This document shows, piece by piece, positions 24,514 through 36,163 of a stretch of DNA of 64,000 nt. The position numbers and the translations under genes were made by a program. Origin of the DNA: Rhodovulum robiginosum (GTDB lineage: Bacteria; Pseudomonadota; Alphaproteobacteria; Rhodobacterales; Rhodobacteraceae); assembly GCF_003944755.1 (NCBI RefSeq), contig NZ_RWGU01000050.1:186001-250000 (forward strand). Direction: 5' to 3'. The notes under the pieces were generated by a model. It saw only the letters and a list, made by a program, of their open reading frames with translations. It searched no databases and was not told the DNA's origin. Position 1 is the stretch's first letter. Each line of letters opens with the position of its first letter.

Positions 24514-26108
24514 GCGATACGGCACAACCTGCAACGCCAGACCGCGCCACGTGGCGCCCGGCGCTGCCGCTTTGGGCGGCGCTGGCGGGGCTGGTGCATT
24601 ACATCGTCCTTCAGGTGCTGGCCCTGATCCAGACCGGCGGGGTGTTCGAATACCCGCTGGACGACGTCTATATCCACCTCGAAATGGCCCGCTCGATCGC
24701 CGGCGGCGGCTATGGGGTGAATCCGGGCGAGTTCGCCTCGGCCGATTCATCGGTTCTCTACCCGCTGTTGCTGACACCGATGGCGGGGACGGAGGTGCAG
24801 CGCTACCTGCCCGCGCTCGTCAACATGCTTGCGCTACTGGGCTGCGGCTGGGCCTGGGGCAAGCTGATCGCATGGTCGGAATTCGGCCGCTTTCCCGGCA
24901 TGGCCCTGGCGCTGGCCGCGATCGGGCCGGTCGCGCTGAACATGGCCGGCGTGGCCTTTCTGGGGATGGAGCACAGCCTGCATGCGCTGGTCAGCCTTAT
25001 GGTCCTGCTGGGCCTCATCGTGCTGGCACGTGACAATCGGGTGGGCTGGCTCTTGTCGCTGGGGATCGTGCTGGGCCCGCTGCTGCGGCCCGAGGGGCTG
25101 GCGATCTCGCTGACGGTCTGTGCCTACCTGCTGCTGTCGGGGGCGCGCCGGGCGGGGCTGTTGCTGACGGCGGGCGCGGTGCTGCCCTTTGCCGGGTTCG
25201 TGGCGTTTCTCACCGCGCTTGGCATCGGGCCCTTGCCCAGTTCGGTGATGGCCAAGCTTTCGTCGATGGAGTTTCCGGGCGTCTCTGGCATGCAGGCCAT
25301 GGTGTACAGGGTTCTGATCAACCTGTTCGGCCCCATGGGGGTGGCGACGGTTCTGATCGTGCTGGCCGTGGGGCTGGGCCTGTTATTCGCGCGCCCGCTG
25401 ACGCGCAAGCGCACCGCCCCCATCGTGCTGATCGCCATGGTGGTGGCGCCGGCGCATCTGATCCTCGGCAAGATGGGCTGGAGCTATCGCTACGAGCATT
25501 ACATGCTGGTCTTCCTGATCGGCGCGGCGGTCTACGCCTTCGGCTATTGGGCGCTGGCCGGGCGCGACCGGATGCCGGCCCTCGCGCCGGTGATGCCGGC
25601 CATCGTCCTGGCGCTGCCGCTGTCGACCTACCTGCCGCTTGTGCTGGCCGAGGGGCCGGCCTCGGCGCGCGCGGTCTACCTCCAGCAGCGCCAGTTGGGC
25701 CGGATCGCGAAAGAGGTGATCGCGGCGCCGGTGGCGGTCAACGACATCGGCTGGGTGGCCTACCGCAACCCCGATTACGTGGTCGACCTGTGGGGCTTGG
25801 CCTCGTCCGAGGCGCTGGCGGCGCGGCAGGCCGGCATGGGGCCCGGCTGGGCCGACGGGCTGCCCCAGCGGCACGGCGCCGACCTGGCGATGGTCTACGA
25901 GCGGTGGCTGGGCCCGGGCGCCGGGCCGGACTGGGTGCGCCTGGGCGAACTCGAACTGACCGGTCCGCAGGGCTTTGTCGCGGCGCCGGTCGTGATCTTC
26001 TACGCCACCCGGCCCGAGGCGGCGGCGGGGCTGCGCGACAAGCTGGCGGGGTTCGTGCCCAGCCTGCCCGAGGGCGCGCGCTTCAGCTTTGCGGAGGGTC
26101 TGGAGTGA
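24510..26108 (+). CDS. Multi-pass membrane protein, possible GT-C fold glycosyltransferase
   Basis: 532 aa with about 11-12 hydrophobic helices. The early loop YPLDDVYIHLEMARSIAGGG carries a DD pair in the position typical of GT-C glycosyltransferases that use lipid-linked sugars, and the C-terminal domain (about 400-532, VAVNDIGWVAYRNPDYVVDLWG) looks like the soluble part of such enzymes. It starts overlapping the pccA stop by 4 bases, so it is in the pccA transcript. I do not recognise a characterised relative. Assignment to GT-C is inference; a plain membrane protein is the alternative. Confidence 0.6.
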   Translation: MSDTAQPATPDRATWRPALPLWAALAGLVHYIVLQVLALIQTGGVFEYPLDDVYIHLEMARSIAGGGYGVNPGEFASADSSVLYPLLLTPMAGTEVQRYLPALVNMLALLGCGWAWGKLIAWSEFGRFPGMALALAAIGPVALNMAGVAFLGMEHSLHALVSLMVLLGLIVLARDNRVGWLLSLGIVLGPLLRPEGLAISLTVCAYLLLSGARRAGLLLTAGAVLPFAGFVAFLTALGIGPLPSSVMAKLSSMEFPGVSGMQAMVYRVLINLFGPMGVATVLIVLAVGLGLLFARPLTRKRTAPIVLIAMVVAPAHLILGKMGWSYRYEHYMLVFLIGAAVYAFGYWALAGRDRMPALAPVMPAIVLALPLSTYLPLVLAEGPASARAVYLQQRQLGRIAKEVIAAPVAVNDIGWVAYRNPDYVVDLWGLASSEALAARQAGMGPGWADGLPQRHGADLAMVYERWLGPGAGPDWVRLGELELTGPQGFVAAPVVIFYATRPEAAAGLRDKLAGFVPSLPEGARFSFAEGLE

Positions 26109-26112
26109 CCCT

Positions 26113-26577
26113 TTACCCGCCCCCCCCGGCCCGGTCGCGGATCTCCTGCTGGCGCAGGGGCGTCTTGTCGATCGAGCGGGTGATCTCGCGTACGTCCCAG
26201 GGGAAGGGCTTGCGCAGCTTGACGCCGCCATCCTTGCCGATCAGCACCAGCATGAAGCCGCGCGGGCGCAACTTCTGGCGCAGCGGTGAACGCGCCTGGG
26301 GGTCGGTATCGGTGATTATGACCACGTCGCGGTCCGCCAGTTCGTCCAGCCGCGCGGTCAGCAATTGCATCTGCTCGCGGTATCGCGGGTCGGCCGGGCT
26401 GTCGGCGAACACGACCACCGGCCGGGCGAGCCAATGGAACGCCTCGATCTCCAGGTCATCGGCCTCCAGCACCAAGGACGGGTCAGCCTGCCAGCGCGCA
26501 AGCGCGCCGGGGTCTTCGGCGGCGATGGCTGCCGCGGGCAACATGGCAACAAGGCCGAGGACGAGACGGATTTTCAT
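26113..26577 (-). CDS. Secreted DUF4174 protein
   Basis: 154 aa with a signal peptide (KIRLVLGLVAMLPAAAIA). The mature part shows the DUF4174 pattern: RPVVVFADSPADPRYREQ, VIITDTDP, LRQKLRPRGFMLVLIGKDGG, KLRKPFPWDVREITRSID, ending with a glycine tail. The fold is thioredoxin-like in appearance (strand-helix-strand with VKLRKPFPWDV), but no CxxC is present, so redox activity is not expected. It is convergent with the membrane-protein gene (4-base gap) and divergent from mcm. Periplasmic; function unknown. Confidence 0.82.
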   Translation of the reverse strand: MKIRLVLGLVAMLPAAAIAAEDPGALARWQADPSLVLEADDLEIEAFHWLARPVVVFADSPADPRYREQMQLLTARLDELADRDVVIITDTDPQARSPLRQKLRPRGFMLVLIGKDGGVKLRKPFPWDVREITRSIDKTPLRQQEIRDRAGGGG

Positions 26578-26669
26578 ACAACCTCCTGTCCCGCCTCATA
26601 TAGGCGCGCTGGACAGGAAAGCGAAGAACGAACCCGCGACTGAGCGGGGCTGAGGAAAGGACTCTGCCG

Positions 26670-28805
<2,136 letters not shown>

Positions 28806-29109
28806 GAGGGCGTCACGGGGGGCTGTCTGCCCCCCGCCGCGCCCGGGCCGGGGCCCGGGCACGCCCCCCGAGGATATTTCCCGCCAGAAGAACCGGAAAG
28901 GGCATCCGGGACCGTTCGGCCGGGCGGCGGCGGCGCGACCATGCGCAGCAGAGCCTTTCATTCAGGGAGGTTGAAAAACCGTCCTGGGCGCGCGAGAGCA
29001 TGGAGGGGCCTGGCGGCCGGTCCTGCCGGGAGGACGGCGACAGGCAATGCATGGGCGTCGACGCATGCGCCCGGCGGGCAGGTGCGGGAGCGAGGGAAAG
29101 GACAAGGCG
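28806..29109. other. 304-base gap after mcm: hairpins and repeat only
   Basis: It begins with two strong hairpins: GGGGGGC/GCCCCCC (28817-28835) and a GGGCC-rich palindrome at 28841-28860. A diverged copy of the intergenic repeat follows at 28871. The rest (28893-29109) has no convincing gene, only the ribosome site GAGGGAAAGG of the VOC gene. Confidence 0.6.
28871..28892 (+). repeat. Intergenic repeat copy 4 (diverged)
   Basis: AGGATATTTCCCGCCAGAAGAA shares the TATTT core and the AGAAGAA tail with the copies at 6079, 10237 and 16978. Like copy 2 it is preceded by GC hairpins and a CCCCCG run, suggesting the full unit is hairpin plus tail. Confidence 0.5.
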
Positions 29110-29733
29110 ATGGTGCGTCTCGATCATCTGGCGGTTGCCGCAGAGAACCTGGAGGCGGGCGTGGCGGCCGTCGAGGCCGCTCTGGGCGTCGGCCTGGCGC
29201 CCGGCGGGGCGCATGCGGCGATGGGCACCCATAACCGGCTGCTGCACCTTGGCCCGGGGCTGTATCTGGAGGTGATCGCCATCGACCCGGCGGCGCCCGC
29301 GCCGGGGCGCGCGCGCTGGTTCGACCTCGATCGGTTCGCGGGCCCGCCGCGGCTGAGCAACTGGATCGCGCGCTGCGAGGAGAATGGCCTGGAGGCCGCG
29401 CTGGCGGCGGCACCGGCGGGGACGGGCCGGCCGATGGCGCTGAGCCGGGGAGAGCTGAACTGGCGCATGGCCGTGCCCGAAGATGGGCGGCTGCCCTTTG
29501 ACGGCGCGTTTCCGGCGTTTATCGAATGGCAGGGCGTGGCGCATCCGGCGGCGCGCCTGCCCGATGCGGGCTGTCGGCTGGTGGCGCTCGACATCCACCA
29601 CCCCGAGGCCGTGGCGCTGGGCGAGGCGCTGAGGGGCGTGATCGACGAGCCGATGGTGGCGTTGCACGAAGGGCCGGAAAAGGCGCTGAGGGCGGTGATC
29701 GACACGCCCTCGGGCCGGCGCGTGCTGGAATGA
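29110..29733 (+). CDS. VOC/glyoxalase-like domain protein
   Basis: 207 aa. The N-terminus VRLDHLAVAAENLEAGVAAVEAALG is the classic start of a glyoxalase-like (PF13468-type) VOC module, with His5 as first metal ligand; LHLGPGLYLEVIAIDP supplies a further candidate glutamate. The second half carries the other beta-alpha-beta units (GCRLVALDIHHPEAVALG). The ATG at 29110 follows a good ribosome site; the earlier frame opening lacks likeness. Its stop overlaps the GNAT start by 4 bases. Substrate unknown; an epimerase role for methylmalonyl-CoA is unlikely, because the sequence lacks the typical epimerase blocks. Confidence 0.8.
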   Translation: MVRLDHLAVAAENLEAGVAAVEAALGVGLAPGGAHAAMGTHNRLLHLGPGLYLEVIAIDPAAPAPGRARWFDLDRFAGPPRLSNWIARCEENGLEAALAAAPAGTGRPMALSRGELNWRMAVPEDGRLPFDGAFPAFIEWQGVAHPAARLPDAGCRLVALDIHHPEAVALGEALRGVIDEPMVALHEGPEKALRAVIDTPSGRRVLE

Positions 29734-30251
29734 GGGTGCGGGCAGCCGGCCCCGGCGATGCTGCCGCCGTGGCGGCGATCTGGAACCAGGTCATCCGCGA
29801 CACGCTGATCACCTTCAATTCTGTGGAAAAGCACGTGGCCGAGGTGGCCGGGCTGATCGCGGCGCGCCAGGCGGCGGGGCAGGGATTTTTCGTGGGAGAG
29901 CGTGAGGGCGCCGTGGCGGGGTTTGCCACCTACGGACAGTTTCGCGCCGGCGCGGGCTATGTCCATGCGATGGAGCACACGGTGCTGCTGGCGCCGGCGG
30001 CGCGGGGGCGGGGGCTGGGCCGGGCGCTGATGGCCGCGCTCGAGGCCCATGCCGCGGCGGCCGGCGCGCATGTGATGGTTGCCGGCATCAGCGCCGCCAA
30101 TCCCGGCGCCGTCGCCTTTCACGCCGCGCTGGGCTATGCCGAGGCAGGGCGGATGGCCGAGGTCGGGCGCAAGGCCGGGCGGTGGCTGGACCTGGTGCTG
30201 ATGCAGAAGGTGCTGCAAACCCCACCTGACACAGCGCGCGTGCAGGTCTAG
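29730..30251 (+). CDS. GNAT-family N-acetyltransferase
   Basis: 173 aa. Sequence follows the phosphinothricin acetyltransferase-like GNAT pattern: MRVRAAGPGDAAAVAAIWNQ, GFATYGQFRAG, YVHAMEHTVLLAPAARGRGLGRALMAAL (acetyl-CoA loop RGRGLG), then MVAGISAANPGAVAFHAALGY and the terminal WLDLVLMQKVL. These blocks (AGISAANPGAVAFHAALGF-like) are shared with amino-acid N-acetyltransferases of the PAT/MddA type. Overlaps the VOC stop (ATGA), so co-translated. Acceptor substrate cannot be told. Confidence 0.87.
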   Translation: MRVRAAGPGDAAAVAAIWNQVIRDTLITFNSVEKHVAEVAGLIAARQAAGQGFFVGEREGAVAGFATYGQFRAGAGYVHAMEHTVLLAPAARGRGLGRALMAALEAHAAAAGAHVMVAGISAANPGAVAFHAALGYAEAGRMAEVGRKAGRWLDLVLMQKVLQTPPDTARVQV

Positions 30252-30261
30252 GCTCGCGCCC

Positions 30262-30945
30262 ATGTCGATCTGGACACGCATCGCCACGGCCCTGGCCGCC
30301 CTGTCACAGGGCGAGGCGTTGTCGCGCGTCTTCGACCGGTTGCGCACCCCGCCAGAGCGCAGCGTGGCCTTCACCATCGCGGTGATCGCGCTGGGGGCGA
30401 AGATGGCCAAGGCCGACGGGCGGGTGACCCGCGACGAGGTGACGGCGTTCCGCGAGGTGTTCACCATCCCGCCGGGCGAAGAGGCCAACGCGGCGCGCGT
30501 CTTCGACCTTGCCCGGCAGGACGTGGCCGGGTTCGAGGATTACGCGACGCGAATACGGCGGATGTTCGACGAGGGGGCCGACACGCTGTGCGACCTGATG
30601 GAGGGGCTGTTCTTCATCGCCGTGGCGGATGGGGCCTATCACCCCCACGAAGACGCGTTTCTGACGCGGGTGGCCGAGATATTTGGCATGAGCGACCGTC
30701 AGTTCCGCACCCTGCGCGCGCGGTTCGTGCCCGATGCCGTGCCGGACCCCTACGCGGTGCTGGGCGTCGAGCCCGACGACGACCTGCAAACGATCCGCCG
30801 GGTCTGGCGCAACGAGGTGCGCGAGGCCCATCCCGACCGGATGCTCGCGCGCGGTGTGCCGCAAGAGGCGGTCAAGCTTGCCGAGCGGCGGCTGGTCGCC
30901 ATCAACAGGGCATGGGAGACGATCCGGCAGGAGCGCGGCGCATGA
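30262..30945 (+). CDS. TerB plus J-domain protein (DjlA-like)
   Basis: 227 aa. N-terminal TerB-like helical domain (about 30-150: FTIAVIALGAKMAKADGRVTRDEV, then LFFIAVADGAYHPHEDAFL), followed by a C-terminal J domain (about 165-227) with PYAVLGVEPDDDLQTIRRVWR and the HPD motif in REAHPDRML. It would stimulate a DnaK-type chaperone. Unlike Escherichia DjlA there is no obvious N-terminal membrane anchor, only a weakly hydrophobic start. The stop overlaps the next gene by 4 bases. Confidence 0.87.
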   Translation: MSIWTRIATALAALSQGEALSRVFDRLRTPPERSVAFTIAVIALGAKMAKADGRVTRDEVTAFREVFTIPPGEEANAARVFDLARQDVAGFEDYATRIRRMFDEGADTLCDLMEGLFFIAVADGAYHPHEDAFLTRVAEIFGMSDRQFRTLRARFVPDAVPDPYAVLGVEPDDDLQTIRRVWRNEVREAHPDRMLARGVPQEAVKLAERRLVAINRAWETIRQERGA

Positions 30946-31973
30946 GGATCGCCACCTACAACGTGGAGTGGTTCGATCAGCTTTTCGACGATGACGGGCG
31001 CTTGCTGGACGATCAGGCCTGGTCGGGGCGGCACGACGTGCGCCGCGCCGACCAGATCGCGGCGCTGGGCATCGTGTTCACCGCGATGGATGCCGACGCG
31101 GTGATGATCATCGAGGCGCCCGACCATAACGGGCGCCGCGCCACGGTGCCCGCGCTGGAAGGGTTCGCCGCGGCGATGGATCTGCGGGCGTGCCGCGCGA
31201 TCACCGGGTTCGAAAACGACACCCAGCAGGAAATCGCGCTGCTTTACGACCCCGACACCCTGTCGGTACGCCACGATCCGCAAGGCGCGCCCACCGGCAA
31301 GAAGGGGTCGGCCGATGCGCCGCGGTTCGACGGGGTGTTTCGCCGGGATGTGGATGTCGACGCCGAGCCCGAGCTGATCCGGTTTTCAAAGCCGCCGCTG
31401 GAACTGGCGGTAGAGACCGCCAGCGGCACCGCGTTCCGCATGATCGGGGTTCATGCCAAATCGAAGGCTCCGCATGGCGCGCGCACACCCGAAGAGGTGA
31501 CGCGCCTCTCGATAGAGAACCGGCGCAAGCAACTGGCCCAATGCATCTGGCTGCGCCAGCGGGTGGTGGGACATCTGAGCGCCGGCGACCCGCTGGTGGT
31601 GCTCGGCGATTTCAACGACGGTCCGGGCCTCGACGAATACGAAAAGCTTTTCGGCCGCTCCGGGGTCGAGATCGTGCTCGGCAACGAAGAGCGGCCCGGT
31701 CTGCGCCTCTTCGACCCCCATGCCAGGCAGGCATTGCAGGGACGTCTGGCCGCACAGCCCATCACCGCGCGGTTCTTTATTGCCAGCGAGGGGCGCTATC
31801 TCTCGGCGCTGCTGGACTACATCATGGTCTCGCCCGACCTGCGCGCCCGCGCGCGGCGCTGGCGCATCTGGCACCCGTTCGACGACCCGGCGCTTTACCG
31901 CGTGCCCGAACTGCGCGACGCGCTGCTGACGGCGTCGGACCATTTCCCGGTGACGCTCGATCTTGATCTCTGA
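30942..31973 (+). CDS. Endonuclease/exonuclease/phosphatase-fold protein
   Basis: 343 aa. The fold's metal and catalytic residues are visible: RIATYNVEWFD (Asn), VMIIEAPDHNGR (Glu), VHAKSKAPHG, VVLGDFNDGPG (Asp/Asn) and TASDHFPVTLDLDL (Asp-His). The block RKQLAQCIWLRQRV is a typical helix before the GDFND strand. It lacks a signal peptide. Members cleave DNA, RNA, phosphoinositides or sphingomyelin; the target here is unknown. It starts overlapping the DjlA-like stop (ATGA). Confidence 0.82.
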   Translation: MRIATYNVEWFDQLFDDDGRLLDDQAWSGRHDVRRADQIAALGIVFTAMDADAVMIIEAPDHNGRRATVPALEGFAAAMDLRACRAITGFENDTQQEIALLYDPDTLSVRHDPQGAPTGKKGSADAPRFDGVFRRDVDVDAEPELIRFSKPPLELAVETASGTAFRMIGVHAKSKAPHGARTPEEVTRLSIENRRKQLAQCIWLRQRVVGHLSAGDPLVVLGDFNDGPGLDEYEKLFGRSGVEIVLGNEERPGLRLFDPHARQALQGRLAAQPITARFFIASEGRYLSALLDYIMVSPDLRARARRWRIWHPFDDPALYRVPELRDALLTASDHFPVTLDLDL

Positions 31974-32012
31974 GGCTTCTCCTGCTGGGTGTACTCGCCT
32001 ATATTCCATGAC

Positions 32013-32348
32013 ATGAGACTGCCTGCCGCCCTCACGCTTGCCGCTTTCGTATCGCTCGGCCCGGCCGCCGCGCAGGAGACACCGGCGCCGAGGGACGACA
32101 TGCGCGAAGGGCTTGAGCTGTTGGAGCGCGGCATGCGCCAGTTCTTCGAGGGGTTGGGCGACGAGATGGAGCCCGCCCTGCGCGAACTCGCCGAGAACAT
32201 GGAGCCGGCACTGCGCGAGTTGCTGGGGCTTATCGAGGATTTCGACGCCTACCACATGCCCGAGATGCTGCCCAACGGCGACATCATCATCCGCCGCAAG
32301 ACCCCGCTGGTGCCCGAAGAGGCCCCCCAGGGCGAGATCGAGATTTGA
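32013..32348 (+). CDS. Small secreted helical protein
   Basis: 111 aa with a signal peptide (MRLPAALTLAAFVSLGPAAA, cleavage after AAAQ). The mature part is an acidic amphipathic helix with repeated heptads of the form EGLELLERGMRQFFEGLGDE and MEPALRELAENMEPALREL, in which MEPALREL appears twice; it ends with a PNGDIIIRRK strand. Homologues in Rhodobacteraceae are uncharacterised and sometimes mislabelled as AAA+ ATPases, but no nucleotide-binding motif is present. Start ATG 32013; a GTG at 31989 is in frame. Convergent with ppx. Confidence 0.75.
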   Translation: MRLPAALTLAAFVSLGPAAAQETPAPRDDMREGLELLERGMRQFFEGLGDEMEPALRELAENMEPALRELLGLIEDFDAYHMPEMLPNGDIIIRRKTPLVPEEAPQGEIEI

Positions 32349-32355
32349 ACGCGGC

Positions 32356-33903
32356 TCAACCGTCCGCCGTTTTTACCTCGGTCTCCACCCCCAGCGATTT
32401 CGCCAGCGACGCAAAGCGTGATTCTGCGACCTCGCCAAAAAGCGGCGCTGCCCCGTGGGCGAGGATGAGGTCCAGCTTGTTCTTCTTGGCCGAATAGCGC
32501 AGCTCGGCCGCGCGGTCGGGGGCTTGCGACTCGAACATCGAGCCAAAGCGCATGGCCTTGCCCAGCACCTCGGCCGCGGTGATCTCTTCTTCGCTCAACA
32601 GCTCGAACAGCGGTTCGAACCGGCTGCCCGAGCGGTTGTTCTTGTAGCGGTGCAAGAGGGCGAGACCCAAGAACACGCGGCCCGGATGGTCGAGCCCGCC
32701 CAGGTTGGCACGGGTGGCGTTGTCGAAGCAGACCTCGTGCCGGTAATCGGGATGGGCGCGCCAGGCGGTGTCGTGCAGGAGGCAGGCGGCCTTGACGAGG
32801 CGCCGCCGCTCGGGGTCGGCGCCCTCGAAGAGCGGCTTGACGAAGCTGTAGAGCCGCCGGCCAAAGCCCGGGATGCGGGCGCTGCTGACCTCGGCGAAGC
32901 GGCACGCCTCGATCATCGGGTCGGTCTCGCGCAGCGATTGGGGCATATGCTCGTAAAGCAGCCCCTCGCGGATGCCGTAGCTGGAAATCGCGATCTCGCT
33001 GGGTTTGAACGTGGAAACCAGCTGTCGCAGCACCTCCGAGGCGAGCGGCACCAGCGACATCCGGTCCGACGAGGTGCCGGTCATCGAGCGCAGCTCGTCC
33101 GGGTCGTTCTCGGCGATCCATTTCAGCGTCGCGGTCAGCGATTTGCGCGTCATCCGGTACTCGTGCAGCACCTTCATGGGATAGTCGCGCCGGGCCATGT
33201 CGAGCTTGGCGATCGCCCGCCACGAGCCGCCGACCAGGTAAAGCCGTTCATGATCGGTGCCCATGTCGGTGGCCAGCCGGTCGATGTGATCGGAGATATA
33301 ACCGGCGAGCGCCTTTTTATCCTTGGCGATGTCGCGCAGCTTCAGGGGGCCCAGCGGAGAGGTCGCGCATTTTCCCACGCTACCGGCCTTGAGCTCGGCC
33401 AGTTCCATCGACGAGCCGCCGATATCCGACACGATCCCCTCGGCCTCGGGCCAGCCCAGCAGCACGCCCTGCGCCGACAGGCGCGCCTCTTCGGTGCCGT
33501 CGACGACCCAGAGCTTGAGCCCGGTCTCGCGCTCGATGATCTCCTGAAACTCGGGGCCGTCCTCGGCTTCGCGCATCGCTGCGGTGGCCACCGCGGTCAG
33601 CGGCGTGGCGTCCATCCCCTCGGCCAGAAGGGCAAATCGTTTCAGCGCGGACAGCGCCCGGCGGCGCCCGTCGGGCGACAGGCGCCCGGTTTCGCTCATC
33701 CCGGCGCCGAGGCCGCACATGACCTTTTCGTTGAAGAAATAGGCGGGGCTGCGGGCGGCGCCGTCGAACACGACAAGGCGCACCGAGTTCGAGCCTATAT
33801 CGACGACGCCGACGCGGCTGAGCGCCCGCGCCTCGGGGTCGTTGAACAAAGGCCGTCCGAATGGCCCCCAGTCGTCCGAGGGCTGATCCGAGATGCCATC
33901 CAT
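32356..33903 (-). CDS. ppx: Exopolyphosphatase/pppGpp phosphatase (Ppx/GppA)
   Basis: 515 aa. Removes terminal phosphates from polyphosphate (and possibly pppGpp). N-terminal ASKHA module with VGVVDIGSNSVRLVVFDG (phosphate loop, about 38-55), AVATAAMREAEDG, WVVDGTEEARLSAQGVLL and VSDIGGSSMELAEL. The C-terminal HD-like helical domain has ACLLHDTAWRAHPDYRHE. Last gene of a minus-strand run permease, hdaA, ppk1, ppx, which pairs synthesis and degradation of polyphosphate. The start MDGISDQPSDDWG at 33903 is chosen; the frame is open to 33987 without likeness. 52 bases separate it from the ppk1 stop. Confidence 0.92.
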   Translation of the reverse strand: MDGISDQPSDDWGPFGRPLFNDPEARALSRVGVVDIGSNSVRLVVFDGAARSPAYFFNEKVMCGLGAGMSETGRLSPDGRRRALSALKRFALLAEGMDATPLTAVATAAMREAEDGPEFQEIIERETGLKLWVVDGTEEARLSAQGVLLGWPEAEGIVSDIGGSSMELAELKAGSVGKCATSPLGPLKLRDIAKDKKALAGYISDHIDRLATDMGTDHERLYLVGGSWRAIAKLDMARRDYPMKVLHEYRMTRKSLTATLKWIAENDPDELRSMTGTSSDRMSLVPLASEVLRQLVSTFKPSEIAISSYGIREGLLYEHMPQSLRETDPMIEACRFAEVSSARIPGFGRRLYSFVKPLFEGADPERRRLVKAACLLHDTAWRAHPDYRHEVCFDNATRANLGGLDHPGRVFLGLALLHRYKNNRSGSRFEPLFELLSEEEITAAEVLGKAMRFGSMFESQAPDRAAELRYSAKKNKLDLILAHGAAPLFGEVAESRFASLAKSLGVETEVKTADG

Positions 33904-33955
33904 GCCTAAGCTCCCCAAAGCCTTGTACGACAGTGCCAAACCCGACCGGGCGGCG

Positions 33956-36124
33956 TCAATCTTTCGGCGTCGCCAGTTTCGGCACATCCGCCGCGCCGGC
34001 GGTGCCGCGGCCCGAGAGCGAGGGATATTTCATGAAGAAGTCGTGGCAGTTGAACGCATCCTCGGCAAAAGGGAAACGGTCGAATCTGCCATCGGGCTGC
34101 ATCACCCAGCTTCGCGTCTCGTCGGCCATGTTCGCGGCCATGATCTGGTCGACGATCTGCGCCTTGACGGTGTCGTTGGTAATCTCCACCAGCGTCTCGA
34201 CCCGCCGGTTGAGGTTGCGCCCCATCCAGTCGGCCGACGAGATATAGACCCGCGCGGACCTCGACGGCAGGCCCTGGCCGTTGCCGAAACAGGCGATGCG
34301 CGAATGTTCGAGAAACCGGCCGACGATGGATTTCACCCGGATGTTCTCGCTCAGGTCCTTGATGCCGGGGCGCAGCCCGCAGATGCCGCGCACCACCAGG
34401 CTGATCTTTACCCCGGCCTGGCTGGCGGCGTAGAGCGCATCGATCACGTCGGGCTCGATCAGCGAGTTCATCTTGGCCCAAATCTCGGCCGGGCGGCCGG
34501 CCTTGGCGTGCTCGGCCTCTTCGGCGATGCGCTTCAAGAGCGTGGGCTTCAGCGTGATCGGCGAGATCGAGAGGTTTTCCATCTCTTCCGGCTCGGCATA
34601 GCCGCCGACGTAGTTGAACACCTTCGTCGCGTCGCGGCCCAGCGCCGGATTACAGGTAAAGAGGCTGAGGTCGGTGTATATCTTCGCCGTGATCGGGTGA
34701 TAGTTGCCCGTGCCGTAATGGGTATAGGTCACCAGTTGGTCGCCCTCGCGCCGGACCACGGCGCTGATCTTGGCGTGTGTCTTGTAGTTGATGAAACCAT
34801 AGATCACGTGCGCGCCGGAACGCTCCAGCCGGCGCGATTGCTGGATGTTGGCGGCCTCGTCGAAACGGGCCTTCAGCTCGACCAGCGCCGTGACCGACTT
34901 GCCGTCCTCGGCGGCCTCGCACAGCGCGCTGACGATGGGGCTGTCTTTCGAGGTGCGGTAGAGCGTCTGCTTGATCGCCAGAACGTTGGGGTCGCGCGCG
35001 GCCTGCTGCAGAAAGCGCACCACCATGTCGAACGTCTCGTAGGGGTGATGCAGCAGCATGTCTTTCTGGCGGATCGCCGAGAACATGTCGCCCTCGTGGT
35101 CCTGTACGCGCTCGGGGACGCGCGGCGTGAACGAGGGCCACAGCAGGTCGCGGCGGTCATCGACGACCAGTTCCTTGAGGTCGGCCACGCCGATCAGGCC
35201 GCGCACTTCGATGACCTCTTCCTCGCCGATTTGCAGCTCGCGCATGATCACGCTGCGCAGCTCTTCGGGCGCGCCGGCCGACAGTTTCATGCGCACCACC
35301 TCGCCGCGGCGGCGGCGCTTGAGCGCGGTCTCGAACTCGCGCACCAGGTCTTCGGCCTCTTCCTCGAGTTCCAGATCGCTGTCGCGCAGCACCCGGAAGG
35401 TGCAGCTTCCCACGGCGGTATAGCCCGGAAAGAGCGAGCCGAGATGGATCAGAAGCAATTCCTCCAGCGGCAGGAAGCGGTGCGCGCCCTCCTTCGAGGG
35501 CAGCGGAATGAACCGGTCGATCTGCGCGGGGATCGGCAAGAGCGCCTGCAGCGGCCGGCGGTCGGAATCGCGTTCAAGCTGAAGCGCGAGGCAGAAGCCC
35601 GTGTTGGGGATGAACGGGAACGGGTGCGCCGGGTCGATTGCCAGCGGCGAGAGCACCGGGAAGACCTTGTGCAGGAAATAGTGCTTCATTTCGGCCTTGT
35701 CCTCGGCGGCCAGCTTGGACCGCGTGAGGATATGGATACCCTCGTCCTCCATCTCGCGCTTGAGCTGGTTCCAGGCGGTCTGCTGCGATTGCAGCAGCTT
35801 GCGCGCGTCCTTGTCGATCAGCACCAGTTGCTCGGCCGGGGTCAGGCCGTCGGCGGCGGGCGTTGTGTTGCCCTCTTTCGCAAGTTCGCGCAGGCCCGCG
35901 ACGCGTACCGTGTAGAATTCATCGAGATTGGTGGCCGAGATCGACACGAAGCGCAGCCGTTCCAGCAGGGGGACGCGTGGGTTTCTGGCCTCGTCGAGAA
36001 CGCGCCAGTTGAAGCCCAGCCAACTGAGTTCGCGGTTGAAGAACCGCTTGGGGCCGGTGCGGTGGGTCTCGGGGATCTCCACCGGCTCGGGCAGCGTGGC
36101 GGTCAGGAAATTGGCTTCGGTCAT
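33956..36124 (-). CDS. ppk1: Polyphosphate kinase 1
   Basis: 722 aa. Polymerises ATP gamma-phosphate into polyphosphate, reversible. All four domains are apparent: N-terminal ([20 protein letters not shown]), head, and two catalytic phospholipase-D-like domains. The autophosphorylated His is in [13 protein letters not shown], followed by [20 protein letters not shown]; the second motif is in [15 protein letters not shown] and [17 protein letters not shown]. Length is normal. Gap of 39 bases to hdaA upstream. A separate PPK2 lies at 50231, so this genome has both synthesis types. Confidence 0.96.
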   Translation of the reverse strand: MTEANFLTATLPEPVEIPETHRTGPKRFFNRELSWLGFNWRVLDEARNPRVPLLERLRFVSISATNLDEFYTVRVAGLRELAKEGNTTPAADGLTPAEQLVLIDKDARKLLQSQQTAWNQLKREMEDEGIHILTRSKLAAEDKAEMKHYFLHKVFPVLSPLAIDPAHPFPFIPNTGFCLALQLERDSDRRPLQALLPIPAQIDRFIPLPSKEGAHRFLPLEELLLIHLGSLFPGYTAVGSCTFRVLRDSDLELEEEAEDLVREFETALKRRRRGEVVRMKLSAGAPEELRSVIMRELQIGEEEVIEVRGLIGVADLKELVVDDRRDLLWPSFTPRVPERVQDHEGDMFSAIRQKDMLLHHPYETFDMVVRFLQQAARDPNVLAIKQTLYRTSKDSPIVSALCEAAEDGKSVTALVELKARFDEAANIQQSRRLERSGAHVIYGFINYKTHAKISAVVRREGDQLVTYTHYGTGNYHPITAKIYTDLSLFTCNPALGRDATKVFNYVGGYAEPEEMENLSISPITLKPTLLKRIAEEAEHAKAGRPAEIWAKMNSLIEPDVIDALYAASQAGVKISLVVRGICGLRPGIKDLSENIRVKSIVGRFLEHSRIACFGNGQGLPSRSARVYISSADWMGRNLNRRVETLVEITNDTVKAQIVDQIMAANMADETRSWVMQPDGRFDRFPFAEDAFNCHDFFMKYPSLSGRGTAGAADVPKLATPKD

Positions 36125-36163
36125 GGGGGGCTTATGCGTATGCTCTGTGACAATTGGGTGACG

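Noticed and set aside
28813-29109. A cobalamin riboswitch near the B12-dependent mutase
   Set aside because: The region lies downstream of the mutase, not upstream, and I see no B12-box-like core; it consists of GC hairpins and a repeat tail.
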